The notes: generated from the sequence alone by a model not told the origin. DNA of 57,573 bases from DATLAN01 sp035527455 (GCA_035527455.1 DATLAN010000051.1:1-57573), one strand, 5' to 3'; numbered from the stretch's first letter, positions 26,051 to 34,231 are shown. Numbers and translations are program-made.

Positions 26051-26971
26051 TTATTTATCCAAGGTCATCCCTTCGTGCTTCAACGACTGTTTGACCAGCA
26101 GCCCGCAGTTCTTTTGCAGGAACTCCAACGGCATCAACTGCGTCTTCTCGTAGACCTCGCTGCCGAGCTGTTCGGCGATCTTGCGGATGGTGTTGCCGGG
26201 CCTGGCCTCTTCGATGATGCGGCGGTGGTACTGCTCGGTGGCGTCGATGGCCCGGTCGAAGTAGGTCTTCACGTCTTCGGCCCCGCGGATCACGCCGAGA
26301 TGTCCCAGGCAGAGGGTCTCGGCCTCCAAGGCGGCCAGCCGCTGCATCGACCGGATGTAGGTCTCGTAGCCGGTGAAGTAATTCACCCACCAGCAATCGA
26401 ACTCGGGCATATAATACCCGCTGGCGTCGGAGATGAAGAGGAGCCCTTCGTCGGGTTCGTGGAAGCTCAGGCTGCAGTCGCTGTGTCCCGGCGTGTGGAG
26501 CACGCGGAACCGGCTGCCGTCGATCGAGAGCGTGTCGCCCTCTTTGAGAAGCACGTCCACCGGGATCTGTTTCTCGGCCAGCGGCTTCGGGCAATGCGAT
26601 TCGGCGATCAGGCCGGCCTTCATCAGCGACCGGGTGAGTTGGGCATCCACGTCGCAGAAGAACGAGATGGCCTTCTCGGCCGAGAGGGTCGCCGCGGCGG
26701 CTTCCGAGGCCAACACCGTGATGCCCGGGAAGATCTCGCGCAGCGACGGGACGGCCATCGAATGGTCCGGATGCCCGTGCGGGATGACCACCTGCTTGAC
26801 CGAGTCGCGGGGGATGTCCAACCGCTCCATCTGTTCGCGCATCAGCCGGCCCATGGCCCCGATTCCCCCTTCGAAGATCGTATGGCCCTTGAAGAGATAA
26901 AGGGGGTACTGGTTCGTGCCGAACATCCAGAGGTTTTCCGTGATTTCAACGGGCGGGTCCTTGATCACCAT
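26051..26971 (-). CDS. metallo-beta-lactamase-fold hydrolase
   Basis: A 306-residue cytosolic MBL-fold protein. The metal motif is PHGHPDHS (about residues 75-82), with LHTPGHSD, FISDASGYY and the final LGHLGVI giving the other ligands. Relatives act on thioesters or as flavodiiron-like parts; no flavodoxin domain is present here, so a hydrolase such as an acyl-CoA thioesterase is plausible. It begins one base after the activase stop, with AAGGAG inside that gene's end. Its place as third gene of the dehydratase operon suggests it works on a product or substrate of that system. Confidence 0.88.
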   Translation of the reverse strand: MVIKDPPVEITENLWMFGTNQYPLYLFKGHTIFEGGIGAMGRLMREQMERLDIPRDSVKQVVIPHGHPDHSMAVPSLREIFPGITVLASEAAAATLSAEKAISFFCDVDAQLTRSLMKAGLIAESHCPKPLAEKQIPVDVLLKEGDTLSIDGSRFRVLHTPGHSDCSLSFHEPDEGLLFISDASGYYMPEFDCWWVNYFTGYETYIRSMQRLAALEAETLCLGHLGVIRGAEDVKTYFDRAIDATEQYHRRIIEEARPGNTIRKIAEQLGSEVYEKTQLMPLEFLQKNCGLLVKQSLKHEGMTLDK

Positions 26972-26972
26972 G

Positions 26973-27755
26973 CTATTCTCCTTTTTCTGCCTCTTGCAGC
27001 GCAAACAACGCCGCCCCGAACGCGCCCACGTACTGCGGATCGGGAGGGATCAGCACCGGCACTGCGAACGATTCTTCGATCAACTTGACCAGGCACGGGT
27101 TGTGCGCCACGACGCCGCCGGTCATCACCAGCGCGCCGTCGACGGTGTCCATTTCGACGATTCGCTTGACGACCGAGCGAAAGGCCCCTTGGACGATGTC
27201 CTCGACGTTCTCGCCGGCGCGGATCTTCGCCAGGATTTCGGTGGCGGCGAAGACCGTGCAGAAGCTGCTCAAGGAAACGTCCTTGGTGGACCGCTCGGCC
27301 AGGGCGTTCAGCTCGGCCAGCGGCAGGTCGAGCCGATAGGCGATTTCCTGGAGGAACGCCCCCGTCCCGGCCGCGCACTTGCGGTTCATCTTGAAGCTTG
27401 TGCGGCGTCCCTGACCGTCGAGATGGATCACCTTGCTGTCCTGAGCGCCGATATCGATCACCGTCATCGCCTGCCGGAGATGGAAGAAAGCCCCTTTGCC
27501 GTGGCAGGCGATTTCGGTCATCTTGCCGTCGGCCCAGGGCACGTTGTCGCGTCCGTAGCCGGTCGAGACCGTGCGGGCGATCCGGTCTGGGGCCAGGCCG
27601 GCCGATGAAAGCGCCTCGTCCAGGCAGGCGTCGGCCGACTGGGTATAGTTCACCCCGGAATTCCGCACGGCCTTGGCGACCATCCGGGCAGACTCGTCCA
27701 CGATCGCCAGCTTGGCGGCCGAAGCGCCGATGTCGATGCCACAGAAATACCGCAA
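26973..27755 (-). CDS. 2-hydroxyacyl-CoA dehydratase activating ATPase (BcrAD/BadFG/HgdC family)
   Basis: A 260-residue ASKHA-fold ATPase that, as a dimer around one [4Fe-4S] cluster, uses ATP to fire a low-potential electron into its partner. The phosphate loop is CGIDIGASAAKLAI at the start, the second is VIDIGAQDSKVI, and the cluster cysteines are in KCAAGTG (C127) and SFCTVFA (C166); TGGVVAHN is the adenosine site. I chose TTG at 27755, 9 bp behind GGAGGG; an ATG at 27785 is in frame but lies inside the dehydratase gene and adds a non-family leader. It is coupled to the dehydratase and MBL genes. Confidence 0.9.
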   Translation of the reverse strand: MRYFCGIDIGASAAKLAIVDESARMVAKAVRNSGVNYTQSADACLDEALSSAGLAPDRIARTVSTGYGRDNVPWADGKMTEIACHGKGAFFHLRQAMTVIDIGAQDSKVIHLDGQGRRTSFKMNRKCAAGTGAFLQEIAYRLDLPLAELNALAERSTKDVSLSSFCTVFAATEILAKIRAGENVEDIVQGAFRSVVKRIVEMDTVDGALVMTGGVVAHNPCLVKLIEESFAVPVLIPPDPQYVGAFGAALFALQEAEKGE

Positions 27756-27759
27756 GACG

Positions 27760-28989
27760 CTATCCCTCCGCGAGCTGCTCCGCAAAGGCCTCGACGTTGG
27801 TGCGGGTTTGCTCCTCCGAATAGAGCCGCAGGTCGTTCAGGTCGCCGTGGACGATCACGTAGGGCTTGCCCAGCTTCTGCTGGAGTCGCTGCGGCATTTC
27901 ATAGCGGCAGTTGGAATTGTTCGGACAGGTCTTCGCGTCGTGATAGAGAATGCCGTCGACCTTGAACTTCTCCACCATCTTGGCGATGTACTTTTCCTTG
28001 TAGTCTTCGCTGCGGCAGATGAAGATGCTCGAATACGCCCGGGCCATGCTCCGAAACGGATCGGCCGGGTCGAGGTCCTCGAAGATCCAGCTATTGCAGT
28101 AGGTGGAGGCGACCACGGCCGTTTTGCGGCCGAGGAACAGCTCGGACAGGTCCTTCAGCTTGCCCCAGATGGGCATTCCCTCCCAGTAGATGCGGAACCG
28201 TTCGCCCTCGACGGCGGCCACGCCGTCGGCCGCGCGCTGCTTCAGTTCGGCCAGCAGAACCTGGTAGTAATCGATCGCGTCCTGGTGACCGCGCAGGACC
28301 ACGGCCGGGCCCATCTGGATCGTGCCGTCGAAAAAGGTCAACGGTGCAGGCACGTTGGCCGCCGTCTCCAGCACGCCCTTCCAAAGCACGGTACACTGCC
28401 GCGAGAGATCGATCGCCTCGCGGAGCCTGTCGATATCGAGCTTCGTGCCGGCCACTTCTTCCAACGGCTCCACCAGCGCCTCGGTCTGCCGGGCGACGTC
28501 TTCCACGATGGGCTCGCCCACGTCGCCGATCGACCGCGGCGTGTGGATGCCGACACAAGGCACGTTCCACTCCCGCGCGTAGAACTGGAACCAGTCCTTC
28601 ACGTCGCGACATTGATTCGTGTTGAAGACCAGCACGTCGGCCTTAGGAGGGCCCGGCAGTTTCATCTTCTGCAGCGGGCTCTCGCCCTTGAGATAGGACC
28701 CCACGTCGCTGGTCAGATAAGAGCAGATGTCGGGCGAGAAGCCGCGGGCGTTGGCCACGGGGATCAAGTCGGTGGCCATCCGCGTGGCCCCCAACATCGC
28801 GCCGTGGTTCTCGGGAAAGTAGACATTGAATCCCAAGGCGCGAAGCAACTCGGCGGGACCCACGCTGGTACACCAGGCGGTCTTCTTTCCCTGCTCGGGC
28901 CCCTGGGTCAGCTCCGTGAAGTACTTCCCCATCACGCCTTTCATCTTCTTGGTCGCTTCGAAGTCTTTCCTTTCGGCGGCCGACGACAT
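27760..28989 (-). CDS. 2-hydroxyacyl-CoA dehydratase / double-cubane protein family (HgdB/BcrB/BcrC-like)
   Basis: A 409-residue iron-sulfur protein. Family signatures are AWCTSVGPAELLRALGFNVY (C40), DICSYLTSDVG (C89), FNTNQCRDVKDWFQFYARE (C127) and DAKTCPNNSNCRYEMP (C355, C361), with C298 and C325 in between. Ordinary dehydratases and benzoyl-CoA reductases need two different subunits of this fold; only one is present here. A single subunit with at least six candidate ligands plus its own ATPase recalls the DCCP/DCCPR pair described in Carboxydothermus. The substrate is unknown. The ATG at 28989 has AAAGGAACC and GGAGA upstream. First gene of a three-gene minus-strand operon. Confidence 0.85.
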   Translation of the reverse strand: MSSAAERKDFEATKKMKGVMGKYFTELTQGPEQGKKTAWCTSVGPAELLRALGFNVYFPENHGAMLGATRMATDLIPVANARGFSPDICSYLTSDVGSYLKGESPLQKMKLPGPPKADVLVFNTNQCRDVKDWFQFYAREWNVPCVGIHTPRSIGDVGEPIVEDVARQTEALVEPLEEVAGTKLDIDRLREAIDLSRQCTVLWKGVLETAANVPAPLTFFDGTIQMGPAVVLRGHQDAIDYYQVLLAELKQRAADGVAAVEGERFRIYWEGMPIWGKLKDLSELFLGRKTAVVASTYCNSWIFEDLDPADPFRSMARAYSSIFICRSEDYKEKYIAKMVEKFKVDGILYHDAKTCPNNSNCRYEMPQRLQQKLGKPYVIVHGDLNDLRLYSEEQTRTNVEAFAEQLAEG

Positions 28990-29102
28990 TCTCCGGTTCC
29001 TTTCTTCGTTTCTGGCAATTGACTTTGGGAGACTTTCCCCTGGAGCATAACCGAGCATAACCGCCCTGTTGGTGTCTGTAAACCCCCGCGGCGGTTTTCT
29101 GT

Positions 29103-29228
29103 TTAGAGGCCGAGCCATGCACGCACGGCAACTTCGACCGACTCCAAGCTCAAGACGAGACAAGGACGTACCTTCGCAACCAGCCCGAGATCGACCAGCC
29201 AGACTTCACCCCGAGTCGGATCAGGCAT
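29103..29228 (-). pseudogene. MazF/PemK-type toxin, truncated
   Basis: ATG at 29228 overlaps the antitoxin stop by 8 bp, as in intact modules, and codes for MPDPTRGEVWLVDLGLVAK then VRPCLVLS, the N-terminus of MazF-family RNases. After about 27 residues the similarity ends and a TAA follows at 29103. The rest of the fold (about 80 residues) is missing, so no active toxin is made. Confidence 0.65.
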
Positions 29229-29412
29229 CGGGAGACTCGCTCCGATCAAGCTCCAGGAAGACCTGTTCCGCAATCGACACCAATTCGTCGTCCGATACGG
29301 GAGGCACGTCGAGCTTCAGGCTGCGTCGCATGATCTCGGAGGCCAGTTCCCGTTTGTCCTCATTCGGGAGTGATTCAAAGGAATACAGAATATCTTGTAC
29401 TTCCGGCGTCAT
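29221..29412 (-). CDS. antitoxin-like small protein, partner of a truncated MazF
   Basis: A 63-residue acidic helical protein (MTPEVQDILYSFESLPNEDK, ELASEIMRRSLKLDVPPVSD, DELVSIAEQVFLELDRSE). This form, with the PPxSDDELxxxAExxFLELD tail, is typical of antitoxins that precede PemK/MazF toxins in cyanobacteria and planctomycetes. The gene is intact, but the toxin gene behind it is cut short, so it is an orphan antitoxin. Confidence 0.7.
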   Translation of the reverse strand: MTPEVQDILYSFESLPNEDKRELASEIMRRSLKLDVPPVSDDELVSIAEQVFLELDRSESPDA

Positions 29413-29608
29413 CCGGCCAACTCCCTGCTAAGATCTTCCCACCAGCAAAAGGCGATTATACCGGGTGGTGACAACGCTTTCATTATAGCACTGCGGCCGA
29501 TTCTCGACGACTCCACGGAGCATAGACAACCGCTTGGCTTTCTCGGATCCGGCCCACGGCCCCCCCAACCGGCGTGCGAGAGGGGCCTAACCCGAAGTCG
29601 ACCCGGAA

Positions 29609-30046
29609 TCAGAAAACGCCGCCGAAGTAGAGCGCCAGCCCGACGGCGGCGGCTGCCAGTGTGGCGATCAGCACGACGGAAAGGGGCAAAACGCCTTGTA
29701 TCGGTGCTTCGTTCCACGGGCGAGAATCGCCGACCGGTTCCCGGCGGCTGTGCGGGATCTCGTGGACCGGCTGCGTCTCAGTCGGCCGCGTGGGCGTCAC
29801 GGTTTCGGGAAGATCGGCAACGGCCGCGGTTGGACCATGGACCGTTTTCACCGAGGCGCCCTCGGTCACTGCCCGCGTTTGGGTGCCCGAAACGGCGTCC
29901 CGCAGCCAATCGGGGCGACCGTCGCCGTTTTGATCGTCGAAGAATTTGCGGAACTCCGATGGGACCTCGTCCAAAGAGTTGTATTTCCGGCCGTTGATCA
30001 CGTAAGTCGTGGACGAGGTGGCAAACTGCTTCTGAAAAGAAGTCAT
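29609..30046 (-). CDS. small tail-anchored protein with EF-hand-like loop
   Basis: A 145-residue protein with no signal peptide and one C-terminal membrane helix (LPLSVVLIATLAAAAVGLALY). The front contains YVINGRKYNSLDEVPSEFRK and then DDQNGDGRPDWLRDA, a DxNxDGxxD calcium-loop-like motif. The middle is Pro/Thr-rich. I do not recognise the family. The ATG at 30046 starts MTSFQKQF. It lies 110 bp after the PEP-CTERM gene on the same strand. The 29413-29608 segment after it has no gene. Confidence 0.65.
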   Translation of the reverse strand: MTSFQKQFATSSTTYVINGRKYNSLDEVPSEFRKFFDDQNGDGRPDWLRDAVSGTQTRAVTEGASVKTVHGPTAAVADLPETVTPTRPTETQPVHEIPHSRREPVGDSRPWNEAPIQGVLPLSVVLIATLAAAAVGLALYFGGVF

Positions 30047-30156
30047 GGTACGCCCCCTTGCGGTAGCGAATGATCGTGCCAGCCGTTTTTCAATTCTAGC
30101 ACGCAGACGGGCCGCGGGATCGGCGCGAGTTGGGTACGGCTTCTCGGTCGGCCGGC

Positions 30157-31710
30157 TCAACGCATCCGCCGGCGCCATGCGCAACGCCCGGCCAGGCACA
30201 ACACGCCGATCAACACCATGGCCAGCGTGCCGGGTTCGGGAACGGCCACCACGGCCGCGAAGAGCCCTTCCGAACCGTCGTCGAACTTCAGCCGGAACAG
30301 CAATTCCCCTTCGCGACTGAACGTCATCTGGCGCGAGTCCGAGAATCCGATGTCCTGGGCGAAACTGAATTGCTCGACCGTTCGCAGCACGCCGGGCATC
30401 ACCGCGAATTCTTGGCCCTCGACCACGATGGGCACCAGGTCTCCCAGGTAATCCTGCACCCAAATACCGTTGTCGGCGTTGAGCGGAGCGTCTCGAAGCT
30501 GCGCAGAGAAGGCCACCTGGCCGGTGTCGTTGAGCACGACGTTGTCGAAGCTGCTGAAGGCCGAGGAAGTTCCCGGAGCCGTATCGCCTTCGAAGGCCAC
30601 CAGCGACAGGTTGCCCGTGCGTCCGTCGGACCACACGCCCTTGGTGCCTTCGCCGAGCCCACCATCCTGGAGGCCGGCCGAAAAGGCGACCCGGCCTGCC
30701 CGATTGATCGCCGGATCTCCGAACGTGGAGAACTGCCGACCACCCGGGCCGGGCGCGGGCGAATCGGTCGAGGCCACGTCGGTCAGGCCGGCACCCTTGT
30801 CTCGGTAGATGCCCGACGCCGCCGTCGCCAACCGGCCGCAAAAAGCCACGTGCCCGGCATCGTTGACCACCGGGTCCCCGAAGGAATCGAAAGTGTCGCC
30901 ATCGGAACCGGGGGCCGCCTGACCTTGCCGGGCAACGAACGACAGGCCGTTGCTGGTCTGTTTCCACACGCCCCAGGCGTCGTTGCCCGCCAGATCGTCA
31001 CCGTCGACCGTTGCGGTGAACGCGAGGATGCCGTTGGCGAAGGCCAACTCGTGGAACAGGACGTCGAAGGTACCACCGGTCCCCGGCGCCGGATCCGTTC
31101 CCCGAACCACCAGCGAAAGACCGGGGCCGAAACCCTCCGCCCAGATACTCGATCGATCCTTCGTCGAACCGCTGGACAATCGGGCGAAGAAAGCCGTGTA
31201 CCCGGCATTGTTGACCAGCGGCGGGTCGAGGGTGTCGAAGGGGGCCGTGGCACCGGGTGCGTTTTGGCCTTTCGTCGCCAAGTTCGCCAGACTGTCGCCC
31301 CGCAACGACCAGATGCCGGCCAGCTCGCCCGACGCCTGAGTATTGAAGTAGGCCCGGAATGAAAGGTTTCCGGACCGATTGATCGCCGGTTCGCTGAATT
31401 GCGAGAACGAGGCGCCGAAAATGTCTGGAACGTCTTGGCCGGTCAGTGCGATCGGGGTCATCTCTTCTCCGGCCCGGCCGCGCCAGATCCCTTCGCCGGA
31501 GGTGCCGAACTTTGCGGCGAAGGCAACGTCTCCGCTGCCGACCACCGGCGGTAGTTGATAGGTGAAGCTGCTGAAGTTCTGTCCTCCCGTTCCCGGGGCC
31601 GACTCCCCGGTCAACGCCACGACGCGGATTTCGGGCGGAATAGCCCCGAACAGTGGCGCTGCTGCGAGGGACAGGACGCACGTCCAGACCCAAGTCGAGA
31701 TGTTCCACAT
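30157..31710 (-). CDS. PEP-CTERM surface protein with NxxGxxAF tandem repeats (DUF7453)
   Basis: A 517-residue exported protein. Signal peptide 1-24 (MWNISTWVWTCVLSLAAAPL). The body is about seven beta-propeller-like repeats of 55-65 residues, each ending in a PxxNxxGxxAF-type line: PAINRSGNLSF, PLVNNAGYTAF, PVVNDAGHVAF, PAINRAGRVAF, VVLNDTGQVAF. The C-terminus VPEPGTLAMVLIGVLCLAG then RRRMR is a PEP-CTERM sorting signal processed by exosortase. It should be displayed at the cell surface or in the matrix. The ATG at 31710 is chosen because the signal peptide begins there and GGAGG lies about 12 bp upstream. Confidence 0.88.
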   Translation of the reverse strand: MWNISTWVWTCVLSLAAAPLFGAIPPEIRVVALTGESAPGTGGQNFSSFTYQLPPVVGSGDVAFAAKFGTSGEGIWRGRAGEEMTPIALTGQDVPDIFGASFSQFSEPAINRSGNLSFRAYFNTQASGELAGIWSLRGDSLANLATKGQNAPGATAPFDTLDPPLVNNAGYTAFFARLSSGSTKDRSSIWAEGFGPGLSLVVRGTDPAPGTGGTFDVLFHELAFANGILAFTATVDGDDLAGNDAWGVWKQTSNGLSFVARQGQAAPGSDGDTFDSFGDPVVNDAGHVAFCGRLATAASGIYRDKGAGLTDVASTDSPAPGPGGRQFSTFGDPAINRAGRVAFSAGLQDGGLGEGTKGVWSDGRTGNLSLVAFEGDTAPGTSSAFSSFDNVVLNDTGQVAFSAQLRDAPLNADNGIWVQDYLGDLVPIVVEGQEFAVMPGVLRTVEQFSFAQDIGFSDSRQMTFSREGELLFRLKFDDGSEGLFAAVVAVPEPGTLAMVLIGVLCLAGRCAWRRRMR

Positions 31711-32210
31711 AACGGGCGCTGCCTCCGTTTTGGGCAAGGAGGGGGAAAGATTCGCGACTTTCCGACAAGAACAAGTCTTGGAGTTGCGCAGACCGCCTCT
31801 ATTGTACTGATTTCTGCACTTTTCGCAACACCCCATAAGTACAGGGGCATTCTCTTGTATCGCAGAGAGTATCCTTTCTGGGCTCCTCGGCAGAATTTGT
31901 GGGTCGATTTCGTGGCGTGGCAACATAACCCACGACATAGCAAGCCTTTACATCCCAGGTGGCGTGTCGTCTTTTGAGGTAGAGAAACCAAGTACCGGTG
32001 CCTCTTCTCTATTCCGCGGCTACTTTGATCGATTGGCATTGAAAGACGGGACCAGAGAAGAGGCACCGGTACTCCGCTGTTGCATGTCGAACGTGAATCC
32101 GCCCACGAATTCTGCCGAGGAGCCCCTTTCTGCCGTGGTACGAGCGATCACAACCCGGTTCCCGGCGGGTGCCCTTGCCGCCGCCGTAACTGGAGAGTTA
32201 CTGTGGAGAT
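31711..32210. other. intergenic region between divergent genes, with a palindrome
   Basis: No gene is seen. At 31991-32010 and 32054-32073 there is a perfect 20-bp inverted repeat (AGTACCGGTGCCTCTTCTCT and its complement). The flank GGTAGAGAAACCAAGTACCGG resembles GGTAGAGAAGCCAAATGCCGG at 57100-57120, so both are probably parts of one repeat family. The leaders of the PEP-CTERM gene and murD lie in this region. Confidence 0.7.
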
Positions 32211-33521
32211 ATGAGTTTTCGCGGACGGCGAGTCACGATCATGGGCCTGGGCCACTTTGGGGGCGGGGTCGAGGCGGCGCGGTGGTTCGCCTGCCAAGGA
32301 GCCCGCGTCACCGTGACCGACCTGGCCGACGAGCGGACCCTGGCCGAATCGATCGAGGCGCTTCGTGACGAATCCATCGCCCAATTCCATCTCGGCGGCC
32401 ATCGCGAAGAGGACTTTCGCGACGCCGATCTTCTCGTGGTCAACCCGGCGGTCCGGCCCGACAATCCGTTTCTTCGCATCGCCCGAGAGTCGGCGACCAG
32501 GCTGACCAGCGAAATCGCGTTGTTCATGTCCCTCTGTCGGGCGCCGATCATCGGAGTCACCGGCAGCAACGGCAAATCGACCACCGCCGCCATGATCGCC
32601 GCCATACTGTGCGAGGCCGGCCGCCGCACGTGGCTGGGCGGAAACATCGGCAAGAGTCTGCTGAATCGGCTCGACGTCATCCTGCCCGAGGACTGGGTCG
32701 TGCTGGAACTCAGCAGCTTCCAGCTTTGGCATCTCGGACCGAACGCGGCGATGCCGCAGATTGCCGTAGTCACCGGCTGCTCGCCGAACCATTTGGATTG
32801 GCACGCCGGGTACGAGGATTACGTTCGTGCCAAGCAACGTATCTTGCTGGGCCAAACCCGTCATGATCGGGCCGTGCTGAACACGTACGACGAAGAAGTG
32901 GCCGACTGGGAGCCGTTGGTCCGCGGAAGGCTTGTCCCGTTGCCACGGCTAACCGAGATTCCCGGCCTTTCGGTACCCGGTCGGCACAACCGCATCAACG
33001 CGGCCTGTGCGGCGGCCGCGGCGGGTGTGATCGGGCTTGCGGAAAAGGAAATCGGCCAAGGGCTCGAAAAATTCGTCGCCTTGCCGCAACGATTGGAGCC
33101 GATCACCGCGATCGATGGGCGGAAGTTCTACAACGACTCCACGGCCACCACGCCCGAGGCCGCCATCGCCGCACTGCAATCGCTCGACGAGCCGATCTGG
33201 CTGTTGGCCGGCGGAAAGGACAAAGGGTTCGATTTCGGCGATCTCGGTGCCGCCGTGGCCGAACACGCCGCCGGCGCAGCATTCTTCGGCTCGGTGCGCG
33301 AGGTCCTCAAAGGTTGGGTAACCGCCCGAAACCCGCAATTCCCTTGCACGACGGCCGAAACCATGGCCGAAGCCCTTGGCTGGTGCTGGGAACGTTCCCG
33401 CCCGGGCGATTCGATCGTGCTTTCGCCCGCATGTGCCAGCACGGACCAGTTCTGCAACTTCCGCGACCGCGGCGAGCAGTTCGTCGAGTTGGTTCGCACC
33501 CTGAGGTCTGCGAGAGAATAA
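32211..33521 (+). CDS. murD: UDP-N-acetylmuramoylalanine--D-glutamate ligase
   Basis: A 436-residue cytosolic ligase that adds D-Glu to UDP-MurNAc-L-Ala with ATP. The Rossmann front is VTIMGLGHFGGGVEAARW, the ATP loop GVTGSNGKSTT at 115-125, the middle LELSSFQLWHL and NHLDWHAGYEDYVRAK (carbamoyl-Lys region), and the C-terminal domain has NDSTATTPEAAIAAL and LLAGGKDKG. LSPACASTDQF near the end is typical of MurD. The length is normal. It stands alone and not in a dcw cluster. Its presence supports a peptidoglycan wall, now accepted for planctomycetes. Confidence 0.95.
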   Translation: MSFRGRRVTIMGLGHFGGGVEAARWFACQGARVTVTDLADERTLAESIEALRDESIAQFHLGGHREEDFRDADLLVVNPAVRPDNPFLRIARESATRLTSEIALFMSLCRAPIIGVTGSNGKSTTAAMIAAILCEAGRRTWLGGNIGKSLLNRLDVILPEDWVVLELSSFQLWHLGPNAAMPQIAVVTGCSPNHLDWHAGYEDYVRAKQRILLGQTRHDRAVLNTYDEEVADWEPLVRGRLVPLPRLTEIPGLSVPGRHNRINAACAAAAAGVIGLAEKEIGQGLEKFVALPQRLEPITAIDGRKFYNDSTATTPEAAIAALQSLDEPIWLLAGGKDKGFDFGDLGAAVAEHAAGAAFFGSVREVLKGWVTARNPQFPCTTAETMAEALGWCWERSRPGDSIVLSPACASTDQFCNFRDRGEQFVELVRTLRSARE

Positions 33522-33580
33522 TTCGCACATATTCCAGCCAGGGTGGCACCCCTTTCGCCTTCCCGGGCGAAGAAATGCTC

Positions 33581-33608
33581 TTGACAAGAATTTCTCCGTT
33601 GGTATAGG
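33581..33608 (+). promoter_or_regulatory. strong sigma70-type promoter
   Basis: TTGACA (33581-33586), 16 bp, TATAGG (33603-33608). It lies just upstream of a structured segment ending in a T-tract, so it probably drives that RNA. Confidence 0.55.
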
Positions 33609-33614
33609 TGTGTC

Positions 33615-33728
33615 ATGTTGGAAATGGCCCTCGGGTTCTTTTCGACAACCGCCTCGAGGTCGACGGCTGTAAGGTTTCCTTGGCGGAGGCCTTTATGATG
33701 CTGGGAGTTGTCGCCTCGAGGTTTTTTT
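33615..33728 (+). ncRNA. candidate structured small RNA of unknown family
   Basis: A transcript from the promoter above would run about 114 nt to a run of seven T (33722-33728). A composite stem is possible: CCTCGGG (33629-33635) pairs with CCTCGAGG (33714-33721, one GU), and next to it CGACAAC (33643-33649) pairs perfectly with GTTGTCG (33707-33713). GAGGC/GCCTC pairings offer an alternative fold. It does not match 6S, SRP, tmRNA or RNase P as I know them. An mRNA leader for the cupin gene is the other possibility. Confidence 0.4.
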
Positions 33729-33738
33729 CTGCGCCGTT

Positions 33739-33762
33739 CCTCCCCAGTGGGTGGCGGGGAGG
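33739..33762 (+). terminator. GC hairpin with short T run
   Basis: CCTCCCC (33739-33745) and GGGGAGG (33756-33762) form a perfect 7-bp stem, followed by CAAGTTTT. A possible second terminator behind the small RNA candidate. Confidence 0.35.
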
Positions 33763-33843
33763 CAAGTTTTCGCGATAATAAGGACGCCGTCGCCGCAATG
33801 CCGCGTCGGTAACCAGACACACCACTGCGAAGGAAGGATAGCC

Positions 33844-34230
33844 ATGATGAAAGTCGTCCATTGCGAGCAGATCGAGTGCGCCCCGGTTCGGATGGAAGGG
33901 GCCGTCGGCTGTCGGATCCGCAGCCTCATCGGCCAGGAAGACGCCGCGCCGACCTTTTCGATGCGCCAGTTCGAGATCGACGCCGGCGGATGCACGCCCA
34001 AGCACGCGCATCGCCACGAACACGAGGTCTTCGTGCTCCAGGGCCGCGGCACCGTCTTGGAGGGCGACGTGCAACACCCGCTCCAGCCCGGCACGGTCGT
34101 CTTCGTCCCCCCGAACCAACTCCACCAGTTCTGCAACACGGGCGCCGACCCCTTGAAGTTCCTCTGCCTGATTCCGCATCCGCTGGGCGGCATGCAAGAC
34201 TCCTGTGCCGCCGCGTGCGGGTGCGATTAG
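33844..34230 (+). CDS. cupin-domain protein
   Basis: A 128-residue single-domain cupin. The metal site is in PKHAHRHEHEVFVLQGRGTV (first motif) and PGTVVFVPPNQLHQFCN (second motif, last His). It is cytosolic. The Cys-rich tail DSCAAACGCD is unusual and may bind metal. Small cupins of this type bind a metal and act as isomerases, oxygenases or sensors; the substrate is unknown. GGAAGGA precedes the double ATG at 33844. It stands alone between the small RNA candidate and a MITE-like repeat. Confidence 0.85.
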   Translation: MMKVVHCEQIECAPVRMEGAVGCRIRSLIGQEDAAPTFSMRQFEIDAGGCTPKHAHRHEHEVFVLQGRGTVLEGDVQHPLQPGTVVFVPPNQLHQFCNTGADPLKFLCLIPHPLGGMQDSCAAACGCD

Positions 34231-34231
34231 A

